64,000 bases of DNA from Anaerolinea thermophila UNI-1 (GCF_000199675.1 NC_014960.1:1116001-1180000), one strand, 5' to 3'; shown: positions 51,210 to 60,765, numbered from the stretch's first letter. Notes: generated by a model from the sequence alone, not told the origin. Numbers and translations are program-made.

Positions 51210-51248
51210 ATCTGACGGCATGGAGAATAAAAGAGGAGGATTCTGTTT

Positions 51249-53705
51249 ATGGCTGAAGCCAAAGTTCGTATTTACAATCCGGCGGAAATTGAGTCGCGCT
51301 GGCAGGAGCGCTGGGAAAAAGACGGACTGTATCATTCCGACATTGACCCGAACAAACCCAAGCATTATGCCCTGACAATGCTTCCTTATCCATCGGGGAA
51401 TTTGCATATCGGACACTGGTATGCCATGACGCCTTCCGACGCGCGGGCGCGCTTTATGCGGATGCGTGGGTACAACGTCCTGTTCCCGATGGGCTTCGAT
51501 GCTTTTGGCTTGCCTGCTGAGAATGCCGCCATTAAACGCAATATTCACCCCAAAGAGTGGACTTATCAGAATATTGACAATATGCGTCGCCAGTTGAAGA
51601 GCATGGGTGCGATGTTCGATTGGCGGCGGGAAGCCATTTCCTCAGACCCGGAGTACTATCGCTGGACGCAATGGTTCTTCATCCAGTTCTACAAGCACGG
51701 GCTGGCTTATCGGAAGATGTCGCCGGTAGACTGGTGTCCGACCTGCAATACCACCCTGGCGCGCGAACAGGTGTGGGGTGAAGACCGTCACTGCGAACGT
51801 TGTGGTACGCCGGTGATCAAGAAAAACCTGGAGCAGTGGTTCTTCAAAACCACCCAATACGCTGAGGAATTGCTCCGCTACGAAGGTATGGACTGGCCTG
51901 AAAAAGTCCGTGAGATGCAAATTAACTGGATTGGCAAATCCGAAGGCGCTTCGGTAATTTTCTCTACCGAACAGGGTGATCCTCTGGAGGTATTTACCAC
52001 CCGTCCGGATACATTGTGGGGGGTAACCTTTATGGTGTTGGCGCCGGAGCATCCGCTGGTGGAAAAGGTGACCACACCCGAGCGAAAAGCCGAGGTGGAT
52101 GCCTATGTGGCTCAGGCGATTCGTCAGTCCGATATTCAACGCGAATCTACAGAAAAGGAAAAGACGGGGGTTTTCACCGGGGGGTATGCGATCAACCCGG
52201 TGAACGGGGAGCGGGTGCCAATCTGGATTGCTGACTATGTGCTGATGACCTACGGCACGGGTGCTATCATGGCAGTACCTGCGCACGATCAGCGCGATTT
52301 TGAGTTTGCCCGCAAGTATGGTTTGCCCGTGCGGGTCGTCATTCAGCCTGAAGACATGGAACCGTTAAACGGCGATGCACTCACCGAGGCAGTGCCTGCA
52401 AAGGGAAAGATGGTCAATTCGGGACCTCTCACGGGTACTCCGGGAGATCAATCTTTTGAAGCGGCGGTGAAGTATGTGGAACAAATCGGGAAGGGCAAGC
52501 GTGCGGTGAATTACCGCCTGCGTGACTGGTTGATTTCCCGCCAGCGCTACTGGGGCGCGCCCATTCCGATGGTTTACTGCGAGAAGTGCGGTGTTGTACC
52601 TGTGCCGGAAGATCAACTGCCGGTGCTGTTACCGGATGATGTCGAGTGGCGTCCGACCGGCGAAAGCCCGCTGAAACTGCATCCTACCTGGCGGTTTACC
52701 ACCTGCCCATCCTGCGGCGGCAAGGCTGAGCGTGAAACCGATACCATGGACACCTTCATGTGTTCGTCCTGGTACCATTTGCGTTATCTCAGCCCGCATT
52801 ATGATAAAGGTCCTTTTGACCCGAAGGAATATGATTACTGGATGCCGGTGGATACCTATACCGGCGGCGCCGAGCATGCCACCATGCACCTGATTTACAC
52901 TCGCTTCTTCCACAAAGCCTGTCGGGATATTGGCATTACCAAAGGCAACGAGCCGATGATTCAACTGCGCAACCAGGGGCAGATTCTGGGTCCCGATGGT
53001 CAACGCATGAGCAAATCCCGCGGCAATGTAGTGGACCCCGATGAGCAGGTGCGCATGTACGGCGCCGATACGGTGCGCGCCTTCCTGATGTTTGGCTATC
53101 GCTGGGCAGAGGGAGGACCGTGGGGTACTGAGAACATCCAGGGAGTCAACCGCTGGTTGCGCCGTGTGTGGTCGTTTTTCCTGGATGAGGCGGATGGCGG
53201 AAAGGCAGATGAAGCCACGTTCAAACGTCTGCGCCGCAAGGTGCATCAAACCTTGCGCTCAGTCACGCGCGACTTTGAAGAATTTGAGTTCAACACCATT
53301 GTTTCGGCTCTGATGGAACTGGCGAATGAGATGAGCCGTGCCAAACAAAATGGCGCATTCGGTACCCCAGTCTGGGACGAAGCCGTGGAAATTTACCTGA
53401 AGATGCTGGCGCCGGTGGCTCCACATATTGCCGAGGAACTCTGGGCGCAGTTGGGTAAACCCTACTCCATTCACCAGCAGTCCTGGCCCCTGGTAGATGA
53501 AGAAGCGGCAAAGGAAGAAGAAATTACCCTGGCGGTGCAGGTCAACGGCAAGGTGCGCGATCGTCTGGTGGTGCCTGCCGAGATTGACCGCGAGACGGTG
53601 GAAAAACTGGCGCTGGCAAGCCCGGCAGTGCAGAAATTCCTTGAAGGACGCACGCCCAGACAGGTCATTTACGTGCCGGGTAAACTGGTAAGCATTGTAG
53701 GGTAA
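51249..53705 (+). CDS. leuS: Leucyl-tRNA synthetase
   Basis: Class I synthetase with editing domain, charging tRNA-Leu. HIGH is seen in GNLHIGHWYAM (near residue 50) and KMSKS as RMSKSRGNVVDPDE; the CP1 editing domain lies between, with TTRPDTLWGVTFMVLAPEHP. A CxxC zinc pair occurs in CPTCNTT and CERCGTP. 818 residues, AGAGGAGG upstream. Controlled by the T-box leader. Confidence 0.97.
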   Translation: MAEAKVRIYNPAEIESRWQERWEKDGLYHSDIDPNKPKHYALTMLPYPSGNLHIGHWYAMTPSDARARFMRMRGYNVLFPMGFDAFGLPAENAAIKRNIHPKEWTYQNIDNMRRQLKSMGAMFDWRREAISSDPEYYRWTQWFFIQFYKHGLAYRKMSPVDWCPTCNTTLAREQVWGEDRHCERCGTPVIKKNLEQWFFKTTQYAEELLRYEGMDWPEKVREMQINWIGKSEGASVIFSTEQGDPLEVFTTRPDTLWGVTFMVLAPEHPLVEKVTTPERKAEVDAYVAQAIRQSDIQRESTEKEKTGVFTGGYAINPVNGERVPIWIADYVLMTYGTGAIMAVPAHDQRDFEFARKYGLPVRVVIQPEDMEPLNGDALTEAVPAKGKMVNSGPLTGTPGDQSFEAAVKYVEQIGKGKRAVNYRLRDWLISRQRYWGAPIPMVYCEKCGVVPVPEDQLPVLLPDDVEWRPTGESPLKLHPTWRFTTCPSCGGKAERETDTMDTFMCSSWYHLRYLSPHYDKGPFDPKEYDYWMPVDTYTGGAEHATMHLIYTRFFHKACRDIGITKGNEPMIQLRNQGQILGPDGQRMSKSRGNVVDPDEQVRMYGADTVRAFLMFGYRWAEGGPWGTENIQGVNRWLRRVWSFFLDEADGGKADEATFKRLRRKVHQTLRSVTRDFEEFEFNTIVSALMELANEMSRAKQNGAFGTPVWDEAVEIYLKMLAPVAPHIAEELWAQLGKPYSIHQQSWPLVDEEAAKEEEITLAVQVNGKVRDRLVVPAEIDRETVEKLALASPAVQKFLEGRTPRQVIYVPGKLVSIVG

Positions 53706-53728
53706 GGAAAATTTTTGATGAGTCTATA

Positions 53729-53764
53729 AGAGGCGGGAAGACTTTTCTCTTCCTGCCTCTTTTT
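53729..53764 (+). terminator. Rho-independent terminator after leuS
   Basis: AGAGGCGGGAAGA (53729-53741) pairs with TCTTCCTGCCTCT (53748-53760, one G-U), followed by TTTT. Confidence 0.85.
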
Positions 53765-53848
53765 GTCTCTGTATGGCTTATCGGAAGTGTTAAGTGAAGG
53801 CTTAAGAGAATGAATTAAAATTACTATGAGCATTTCCAGGGAATTTCT

Positions 53849-55588
53849 ATGTCCACAGACGCAACACTGCTTCAGCGCTTGAAAAAATTTGTTTTAGAAG
53901 AGGCAAATGCCCAATGGGAAGCGCTGGAACACCAGTGGAAAACCCCATTGGCCCAGAGAGTTGCAAAAGGGTGGGCAATTGAGGGAATTCGCATTGTAGA
54001 GGTCGATAATTTCCTGGTACGCATGCACTGTTATAACAATCAGTCTCGTTTCCGTGAGGGGGATTTGGTTGTTTTGCATCGCGGCAATCCCAGAGACCCG
54101 GATGCCCTGCACCTGGATTTATATTACGATGGAGTTACTGACCTTGAAGCTGGACTGATACGGGGAAATCCATACCTCTTGAAGGCAGAACCCGATGGAT
54201 GGGTAATGGATCAGGACTGGTTTGACACAAGTGAGTTTTATCTTGCGGCAATTGACCAGGTAGCCGACTCTCATCGTGGACGCTCAATCATTTTACCTAT
54301 TCTTCAGGGAAACCTGTATCCTCAAATAGATTTTGCTCGTTATCACCGGGCACGTGAATGGTCTACCCGGAAAGGCTTAAACGAAAGCCAGGTGGAAGCC
54401 ATTGCTACCGCTTACGCTACGAATTTATATCATCTTATCCAGGGACCGCCTGGGACTGGGAAAACAATGGTTCTGGCACATCTATCTGACCTGTTTGTCC
54501 AGGAAGGTGGTCGGGTTTTGATCACCGGTTTAACACATCGTGCCATTCATAATGCGCTCAACAAGGTTGTTCAGGTAAACCCGGAGATTCCCGCGTGTAA
54601 AATTGGGGACCAGCGACACACCGGGGATTTGAAAGCCCCCAACTTTGAAACCTTTGATGAATCAGGGTTTGGTGATATTCATACGGGATATGTGATTGGA
54701 GCAACTCCATTTGCACTGCAAACTCAACGTTTGAGGAATGTTGAGTTTGATGTGGTGATTTTTGACGAAGCCTCTCAGGTCACTATCCCTCTGGCATTGA
54801 TGGGAATGTTGGCAGGAAATAAGTATATTTTTGTGGGGGATGAAATGCAGTTGCCTCCCGTCACTGTCTTTGCTCAGCCAAAGCAAGAAGTATCTTCAAT
54901 TTTTTCTATTCTCTCCGGGCGTGGTCAGGAAACCATGCTGAACATTACCTATCGTTTGAACGACGTATTGACGGAATGGCCCAGCAAGACCTTCTATGGC
55001 GGGAAATTACAGCCCAGTGAGCAGTCTAAAAAACGCCGGCTTCGTTTGGTGGGAGAACCAAACCGTTGGGATTTTGTGCTTGACCCACAGACCCCTGCCG
55101 TTTTTGTGGATTTGGACCATAAAAACGCCACCAACCGCAGTATGCTGGAAGCAGAAGTTGTGGCGGATTTGGTTGTGTCTTTAATTGTTCGAGGACTTTC
55201 GCCAGCGGAAATTGGAGTGGTCACTCCTTTTCGTGCGCAAAGTCGTCTGATTCGTACCTTGCTCTGGCGCATGATTGATGATGAAGATATCCGCCGACAG
55301 ATAATTGTGGACACTGTGGAACGGATGCAAGGGCAGGAAAGGGAAGTGGTGCTGGTTTCTCTGGCGACTTCGAACCCTTCCTTTGCCGCTCAGATTGCCG
55401 ATTTCCTCTTTCGCCCTCAGCGGTTGAATGTGACGGTAACCCGTCCTCGTACCAAGTTAATCCTGGTTGGTAGCAAACATGTATTGCTTGCCGGGCAATA
55501 TGATCCAGATGTGGCAGAGAGTGTCAAAATTCTTCGCGAATTAATTGATTTTTGTGCACATATATCTCTCCAAGGAGGAATTCCCTAA
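53849..55588 (+). CDS. Superfamily 1B (Upf1/DNA2-like) helicase
   Basis: 579 residues. Helicase motifs are complete: Walker A GPPGTGKTMV (about residue 200), motif II DEASQ, motif III GDEMQLPPV, motif IV/V NITYRLN and VERMQGQEREVVLVSLA, and motif VI as LNVTVTRPRTK instead of the usual VALTRA. The N-terminal 180 residues form a beta-rich domain like 1B accessory domains. It is followed after 3 bp by a second, unrelated helicase. The DNA is more AT-rich than neighbouring leuS. Repair, RNA or defence roles are all possible. Confidence 0.85.
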   Translation: MSTDATLLQRLKKFVLEEANAQWEALEHQWKTPLAQRVAKGWAIEGIRIVEVDNFLVRMHCYNNQSRFREGDLVVLHRGNPRDPDALHLDLYYDGVTDLEAGLIRGNPYLLKAEPDGWVMDQDWFDTSEFYLAAIDQVADSHRGRSIILPILQGNLYPQIDFARYHRAREWSTRKGLNESQVEAIATAYATNLYHLIQGPPGTGKTMVLAHLSDLFVQEGGRVLITGLTHRAIHNALNKVVQVNPEIPACKIGDQRHTGDLKAPNFETFDESGFGDIHTGYVIGATPFALQTQRLRNVEFDVVIFDEASQVTIPLALMGMLAGNKYIFVGDEMQLPPVTVFAQPKQEVSSIFSILSGRGQETMLNITYRLNDVLTEWPSKTFYGGKLQPSEQSKKRRLRLVGEPNRWDFVLDPQTPAVFVDLDHKNATNRSMLEAEVVADLVVSLIVRGLSPAEIGVVTPFRAQSRLIRTLLWRMIDDEDIRRQIIVDTVERMQGQEREVVLVSLATSNPSFAAQIADFLFRPQRLNVTVTRPRTKLILVGSKHVLLAGQYDPDVAESVKILRELIDFCAHISLQGGIP

Positions 55589-55591
55589 TCC

Positions 55592-57610
55592 ATGGCACGT
55601 CTGTTGCCTTCTCAACCGCCCACGAAGTTGCCCAAAGATACTCTCAAAGTATTTGAAGCGCTCAAAACCTTACCAGATCATTATTTCATCTGGCATCATC
55701 TTGCTCCATGGGAACAATCAAGCCCGGATTTTCTGATCGTTACATACGACGCAAAGGTTTTGTTGGTTAAGGTTTGCCCTGCTGTTCACGCTGACGTTCA
55801 GTCGGCAGTTCAGATGCGCTTGTTTGGGGAGCCTGTTTCTACATTCGGGAAAATGGAAACAGAAGTCCTTGAGCGCTTTGTTGAGAAACTGAATTTCCCT
55901 CAAGGAATAGAAGTTGCTACTTTGGTTCTCTTTCCCAATCTCCCTGATGCCCGGGTTCAGGAATTACGTCACACCTTTCAAATTACTAAGGTGTATTGGG
56001 CTGGAAAGGAACTTCTTGAAGGGCGTGAAGAGCCCTGGAAGGCATATTTTTCAAATAACCCCTTACCGCCGCTGTTCATTGAGAAGGTGCGCCAGCAATT
56101 TTCTCCGGAAATTGTTGTTCCCAGCCACATGACGGTTCGGCCACAAATCACCCGCCGCCTGGAAGCAGGTTTGACCGACTATTTGCTCGATTATGATCAG
56201 GAAAGGGCTGTAAAGTCTGATCTGGACCTTCCGGAAGAAGACGAATCTCTCCTGAATGATTTTCGCCTGAACATCATTAATGGTGTCGCAGGGAGTGGAA
56301 AAACGCTCATCCTGATTTATCGCTTGCGCTTGCTGTACAATCTATATCCGCAAAAGCGTTTTTTAGTGCTGACACATAATCGACCATTGAACTTTGACAT
56401 GCAAGCCCGTTTTGCTCGCTTGAACGGGGGCAAATTACCGGAAAACATCGAATGGTTTACCTTTAACGGCTGGTGTTACCATTATTGGCCCAGGGAAAGT
56501 GAGAAATGGATCGAGCCAATTCGCATTAAGCCCCGGGAACAGCTTGCCGAAGAAGTTTGCCGGAAGTACCTTCAAGACCTTCCCATCTCGACAGCCATGT
56601 TCCTTAGCGAAATTGATTGGATCAAAGATCAACTTCCCATGACACGAGAAGAGTACCTGCAGGCAGACCGTCGTGGAAGAGGGTTTGGGTTAAGTGCAGA
56701 ACAACGCAGGCGCGTATTTGATGCATTTTCTGCGTATCAGCAAAAGTTGGCTGAGGAGAATCTTCTGGATTGGGGAGATGTTCCTCAAAAGATGTGGAAT
56801 TTCCTTCAGGACGGGACGGTTGTTCCGCCTCAGTATGATGTGGTGATGATTGATGAAGCCCAGTTCTTCGCTCCCCTGTGGATGCAAATTGTTAAAAAAT
56901 TGCTTAAGCCCGGGAACAGTCATTTATTTATTGTTGCTGACCCTACTCAGGGATTTTTGGGGCGCGGGGGATCCTGGAAAGCCCTCGGGATTCAAGCCAG
57001 AGGGCGTACCCATACGTTGCGGAAGAGTTATCGTACAACACTGGAAATCTTGCAATTTGCTACCCTGTTTTATCGCACCAGGGTTACCGAAGACCCGGAA
57101 GAAGATATCCTGTCTCCAGATTTGTTAAACATGCCCAACGGAGTTTTGCCTGAGATTCTTCTCCTGTCAAGTTCTCAAGATGAGATTGTTCGCGTTGCCA
57201 ATGAGGTCAAAGAGTTTGTATCCAGAGGATATCCCAAAAAGCATTTACTCTTGCTGCATACTTCGCAACAGGGGGTTACTGCGTTGGTTCAAGCCATTAA
57301 TTCGCGATTGGGCAAAGACGCTGCACGCGATGCCAAAAATGATTATCCGGGGGATTACGTGAGAGTTACCACATTGAACGCCGGCGCAGGTTTAGAGAGC
57401 CCAATTGTCTTTCTGGTGGGACTGCGTGAATTGTTTGAACAGGAACAGTCTTTGCGTTTGTCCGATGATGAGCGGGAGACTCTTATTCGAGATAATACCC
57501 GTAAGTTGTACATGGCGATCACACGCGCTGGTCAGCGTTTGGTTTTGACCCATGTAGGTGAACCTCCAGAGGTGTTATCAAAGATTCAAGCGCAACTTCA
57601 ATCTGCCTGA
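55592..57610 (+). CDS. UvrD-like superfamily 1A helicase with degenerate NERD-like N terminus
   Basis: 672 residues. Residues about 20-170 resemble a NERD nuclease-related domain in order of strands (HHLAPWEQSSPDFLIV, then VLLVKVCPA) but the usual ExK catalytic pair is not evident, so it may be inactive. The helicase part has GVAGSGKTLILIYR (Walker A), DEAQF, VADPTQGFLG, LRKSYRT and YMAITRAGQRL. AGGAGG lies 13 bp before the ATG, inside the 3' end of the upstream helicase gene. Tight coupling implies the two helicases act together. Confidence 0.82.
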   Translation: MARLLPSQPPTKLPKDTLKVFEALKTLPDHYFIWHHLAPWEQSSPDFLIVTYDAKVLLVKVCPAVHADVQSAVQMRLFGEPVSTFGKMETEVLERFVEKLNFPQGIEVATLVLFPNLPDARVQELRHTFQITKVYWAGKELLEGREEPWKAYFSNNPLPPLFIEKVRQQFSPEIVVPSHMTVRPQITRRLEAGLTDYLLDYDQERAVKSDLDLPEEDESLLNDFRLNIINGVAGSGKTLILIYRLRLLYNLYPQKRFLVLTHNRPLNFDMQARFARLNGGKLPENIEWFTFNGWCYHYWPRESEKWIEPIRIKPREQLAEEVCRKYLQDLPISTAMFLSEIDWIKDQLPMTREEYLQADRRGRGFGLSAEQRRRVFDAFSAYQQKLAEENLLDWGDVPQKMWNFLQDGTVVPPQYDVVMIDEAQFFAPLWMQIVKKLLKPGNSHLFIVADPTQGFLGRGGSWKALGIQARGRTHTLRKSYRTTLEILQFATLFYRTRVTEDPEEDILSPDLLNMPNGVLPEILLLSSSQDEIVRVANEVKEFVSRGYPKKHLLLLHTSQQGVTALVQAINSRLGKDAARDAKNDYPGDYVRVTTLNAGAGLESPIVFLVGLRELFEQEQSLRLSDDERETLIRDNTRKLYMAITRAGQRLVLTHVGEPPEVLSKIQAQLQSA

Positions 57611-57624
57611 TTAAGGAGTTTTTC

Positions 57625-58305
57625 ATGCGTATCGAAGATCTCAACTGGATGGATGTAGAAGCCTATCTTCAGCAGGATGACCGTTTGATTCTGGTGCTGG
57701 GGACAATTGAACAGCATGGTTACCTGAGCCTGGCTACCGATGTGCGCATCCCCCTGGCACTGGCGGATGCCGCCAGTCAAAAGACGGGTGTGCTGGTGGC
57801 ACCGCCGGTCAATTATGGCGTTTCGCCGTACTTTTTGACCTACCCGGGGACTTTCAGCCTGCGGCTTTCGACTTTTCTGGATACCGTGGAAGATCTTGTA
57901 CGTTCAGCCTATGCTCAGGGCTTCCGGCGCATTCTGGTGCTGAATGGCCATGGCGGTAACGATGCGGCACGGGGACGTCTGGTGGAATTGATGAATCAAC
58001 TGCCCGGACTGAAAATTGCCTGGTATGCCTGGTGGACTTCGCACAGTGTGGAAGCCTTTGCCATTGAGCATCAACTGGAACGCAACCATGCCAACTGGAT
58101 GGAAGCCTTTCCTTTTACCCGGGTGAGTGACTTGCCTGAAGGAGAAAAAGTCTCTCCCTCAGTCAAAGGTTTGCTGAACGCTGAGGAAACCCGTACCGTG
58201 TATGGGGATGGTTCTTTTGGTGGTCCTTATCAGGTGCCGGATGCGCTTATGGATGAACTCTTTGCCGTGTGTCTGCAGGATGTTCTCTATCTGCTCGAAT
58301 TTTAG
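57625..58305 (+). CDS. Creatininase-family amidohydrolase
   Basis: 226-residue metal-dependent hydrolase. Ligand candidates are Glu and His in GTIEQHGYL, Asp in ATDVRI, His in NGHGGN, and Glu in HANWMEAF. Family members hydrolyse creatinine, formamidopyrimidines (flavin/F420 pathways) or other cyclic amides; substrate is not assignable here. AAGGAG upstream. The relation to the preceding helicases is probably only by location. Confidence 0.85.
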   Translation: MRIEDLNWMDVEAYLQQDDRLILVLGTIEQHGYLSLATDVRIPLALADAASQKTGVLVAPPVNYGVSPYFLTYPGTFSLRLSTFLDTVEDLVRSAYAQGFRRILVLNGHGGNDAARGRLVELMNQLPGLKIAWYAWWTSHSVEAFAIEHQLERNHANWMEAFPFTRVSDLPEGEKVSPSVKGLLNAEETRTVYGDGSFGGPYQVPDALMDELFAVCLQDVLYLLEF

Positions 58306-58406
58306 GTTTTACAATTTTTTTACAGCCAGACAATAAAGCGATTACCCCCTCAAATTAACATTGGAGTCAACCCGTGAGGTTCAATCTAATTTGAGGAGGT
58401 TTTAAC
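58306..58406 (+). promoter_or_regulatory. Gap before the secreted protein gene
   Basis: Only a T-run without a clear hairpin (near 58313-58321) and the inverted repeat at 58348-58396 are visible. No -35/-10 pair convincing enough to annotate. Confidence 0.3.
58348..58396 (+). promoter_or_regulatory. Hairpin that can mask the ribosome binding site of 58407
   Basis: CCTCAAATTA (58348-58357) is fully complementary to TAATTTGAGG (58387-58396), with partial pairing inside (TCAACC/GGTTCA). The right arm overlaps the GAGGAGG ribosome binding site at 58393-58399, so folding would hide it. Could be an RNA thermometer or protein target; inferred. Confidence 0.5.
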
Positions 58407-59021
58407 ATGAAACATAAAATGATGAAATGGTTAAGCGTTCTGGTTGTGTTGGTGATGGCTTTAGGTTCCATTGCCGCCGCGCCGTCTCCGGTGGACGCCA
58501 GCGGTATTCCTGCCCAGGAAGTCCCGCCTTCCGATGAGGCAGGAATGGTTCAGCGTCCACCCCGCCCTGAGGTGCTTGAGCAAGCCTATCAGCGCTTGCA
58601 AAAAACTCTGGAAGCCCAGAAGGAGCGTTTACAGCGCGCCGAACAGCAAATTCCCAACTGGGAAAGCAAAATCGCCGAATTAAAGCAGAAGGGATTGGAT
58701 ACCTCAGCATTGGAAAAGGCGCTGGCAAACTTCAAGGATAGTTTGATGAAAGCCCGTCAGTCTCATGAGGAAGCCGCTCGCATTCTTGCCCAGCATCCCG
58801 GCTTTGATGAAAATGGCAAGGTCGTGGATCCAAAACAAGCGGCACAAACCGTTCGGGATGCAGGTAAAGCCATTCGAGTGACACACCGGATTATGGAAAA
58901 TGCCATGTGGGAAATGTTGAGAGCATTTCGGGAATTTCGCCGGGATAACCGCCCTAATCCCGGTGAGCCGCGGCCTCCCAAACCTCCGGTAGAGGATACG
59001 ACTGCCCCGGTTCAGCCATAA
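58407..59021 (+). CDS. Secreted coiled-coil protein of unknown function
   Basis: 204 residues. An N-terminal signal peptide (basic MKHKMMKW, hydrophobic LSVLVVLVMALGSIAA, cleavage near AAA-PS or VDA-SG) is followed by a charged helical region (about residues 55-165) with heptad-like spacing (LEAQKERLQRAEQQIPNWES) and a Pro-rich C terminus. No known domain recognised. GAGGAGG upstream, embedded in a hairpin. Confidence 0.7.
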   Translation: MKHKMMKWLSVLVVLVMALGSIAAAPSPVDASGIPAQEVPPSDEAGMVQRPPRPEVLEQAYQRLQKTLEAQKERLQRAEQQIPNWESKIAELKQKGLDTSALEKALANFKDSLMKARQSHEEAARILAQHPGFDENGKVVDPKQAAQTVRDAGKAIRVTHRIMENAMWEMLRAFREFRRDNRPNPGEPRPPKPPVEDTTAPVQP

Positions 59022-59035
59022 GAAGTTCATAGACC

Positions 59036-59073
59036 AATAAGCCCTTCTCCAAACAGGAGAAGGACTTATTTTA
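59036..59073. terminator. Bidirectional terminator between 58407 and the UbiB-like gene
   Basis: AATAAG-c-CCTTCTCC pairs with GGAGAAGG-a-CTTATT across 59036-59070, with TTT following on the plus strand and TTGG-type tail on the minus strand. Confidence 0.7.
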
Positions 59074-60759
59074 CGTTCTTCCTGTTCGGATGATGGACCA
59101 GATCAGCCAGATTCCAAAAACAATTGAGGAAATTAACGCAAAGCCAAAGATAAATTCACCCAGAGGTTGCCAGGTTTCAGGTTTATACACTACCATGATC
59201 AGGCTCAGGGCAACAATCACTGCTGAGAGAATCATTCCTAAAGTCATGCGGTTGGTCATCTTTTGAAACTTGCTGACCAAATCGTTTAATTCTTCGGTGT
59301 TGATGTTCACTTCCAGTTGCCCCCGTTCCAGACGGCTTAACAGGCGGGTCACCCGGCGGGGCAGTTCCATGGTCAGTTCCATGCCGTCCATGGCGGCGGC
59401 AGAGATGCGCGGGAGCATATTGCGCATGGAGCGTTCTTCCTGCCAGAAGCGCTTAACATAAGGTGCGGCAAAGGTGAACAGTTGAAATCCCGGATACAGC
59501 ATCATTCCCGTGCCTTCGCTGATGATAATGGCGCGGGTCATGGCAACCAGTTCACCGGGCAGTTGCAGGTGGTTTTGCATCACCAGTTGCATGATTTCGC
59601 CCATCACCTGAGCCCCGGTGAGGTCTTTGAGCGAAAGTCCCGTAAAGCGGTCAAAAAGGCGTTCCATCTCACGAGTAAACGCGCGGCGGTCCAGTTCTCG
59701 ATAAAAGATATTTGCACTGATGAGTTCATCCACCAGGATTTCGGCATCCCTTCGGGAAATGGCTTCGGCAATTCCCAGAAAAGTACGTTTCATACCGGGG
59801 GTCAGTCTGCCGATCATGCCGAAATCCATGACTGCTAGCGAGCCATCGGGCTGAACGAAGAAATTTCCGGCGTGGGGATCAGCATGGTACAGCCCAAACT
59901 CGAAGATTTGGCGCAGGGCAAAATGCATCAGGTTTTCAGCGATGGTACGGCGGTCAATGCCGGCATTGTCCAGAGCAGGAAGGTCGTTTAACTTGATGCC
60001 TGAAAATCTTTCCATAGTGATGACCTGGCGGGTGGTGTAGTCCCAGTATACTTTTGGAATATGCACCACCGGGTCATCGGCAAAATTGGTGCGGAACGCC
60101 TCAATATTTTGCCCTTCCCGCAGATAGTCAAATTCGGCGCGTACGGTGAAGGCAAATTCATCCACCAGCATACGCAGATCATAGAAGCGACCCAACACAG
60201 TATGATTGCTTGCCCATTCCGCAAGATCGGTGAGAATCTGGATATCCTGCTCAAAGACTTCCTGTGCTCCCGGGCGCACAATTTTGACCACAACTTCTTC
60301 ACCCGACCAGAGCGTTGCCGCATACACCTGTCCAATAGACGCGGATGCCAGCGGTTGAGGGTCAAATTGGATGAAGATATCCTTGGGGTCGCGTTTGAGT
60401 TCGTTAGTGAGGACGGTCATGATTTGTTCGTAGGGGGTAGGGGGAACCAGGTCCTGCAGTTTGCTCAGTTCGGCGATGTATTCCGGAGGCAGAAGATCCA
60501 GGCGCGAGGAAAGCGCCTGTCCAAACTTAATAAACGTGGGTCCGAGTTCTACCAGAGCGCTGACAAATTCTTCCGCTGGCGTTCGACGCGCGCGCGTGAA
60601 TACCCGTCGTGCCAGTTGAGATTCATCCGCTCCTGGCGCGAATCGGGTAAAGAGCCAGTCCATCCCATGGCGCATCAATACAGCCAGAATTTGTTGGGAA
60701 CGCAGGAAAACATTGCGCCGAACTAACCAGGGTAAACGGGGGTAAGGCGGGCGCACCAT
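59071..60759 (-). CDS. UbiB/ABC1-family atypical kinase
   Basis: 562 residues of the ABC1/ADCK/UbiB family, which supports quinone biosynthesis or lipid export in other bacteria. FIKFGQALSSR (KxGQ), the Ala-rich nucleotide loop PLASASIGQVYAA, VVVKIVRPG, YHADPHAGNFFV and VMDFGMIGRL are intact. Two C-terminal hydrophobic helices anchor it. The ATG has no ribosome binding site; a TATAAT box sits six bases upstream. Proximity to respiratory genes fits a quinone role but is not proof. Confidence 0.88.
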   Translation of the reverse strand: MVRPPYPRLPWLVRRNVFLRSQQILAVLMRHGMDWLFTRFAPGADESQLARRVFTRARRTPAEEFVSALVELGPTFIKFGQALSSRLDLLPPEYIAELSKLQDLVPPTPYEQIMTVLTNELKRDPKDIFIQFDPQPLASASIGQVYAATLWSGEEVVVKIVRPGAQEVFEQDIQILTDLAEWASNHTVLGRFYDLRMLVDEFAFTVRAEFDYLREGQNIEAFRTNFADDPVVHIPKVYWDYTTRQVITMERFSGIKLNDLPALDNAGIDRRTIAENLMHFALRQIFEFGLYHADPHAGNFFVQPDGSLAVMDFGMIGRLTPGMKRTFLGIAEAISRRDAEILVDELISANIFYRELDRRAFTREMERLFDRFTGLSLKDLTGAQVMGEIMQLVMQNHLQLPGELVAMTRAIIISEGTGMMLYPGFQLFTFAAPYVKRFWQEERSMRNMLPRISAAAMDGMELTMELPRRVTRLLSRLERGQLEVNINTEELNDLVSKFQKMTNRMTLGMILSAVIVALSLIMVVYKPETWQPLGEFIFGFALISSIVFGIWLIWSIIRTGRT

Positions 60760-60765
60760 ATTCTT

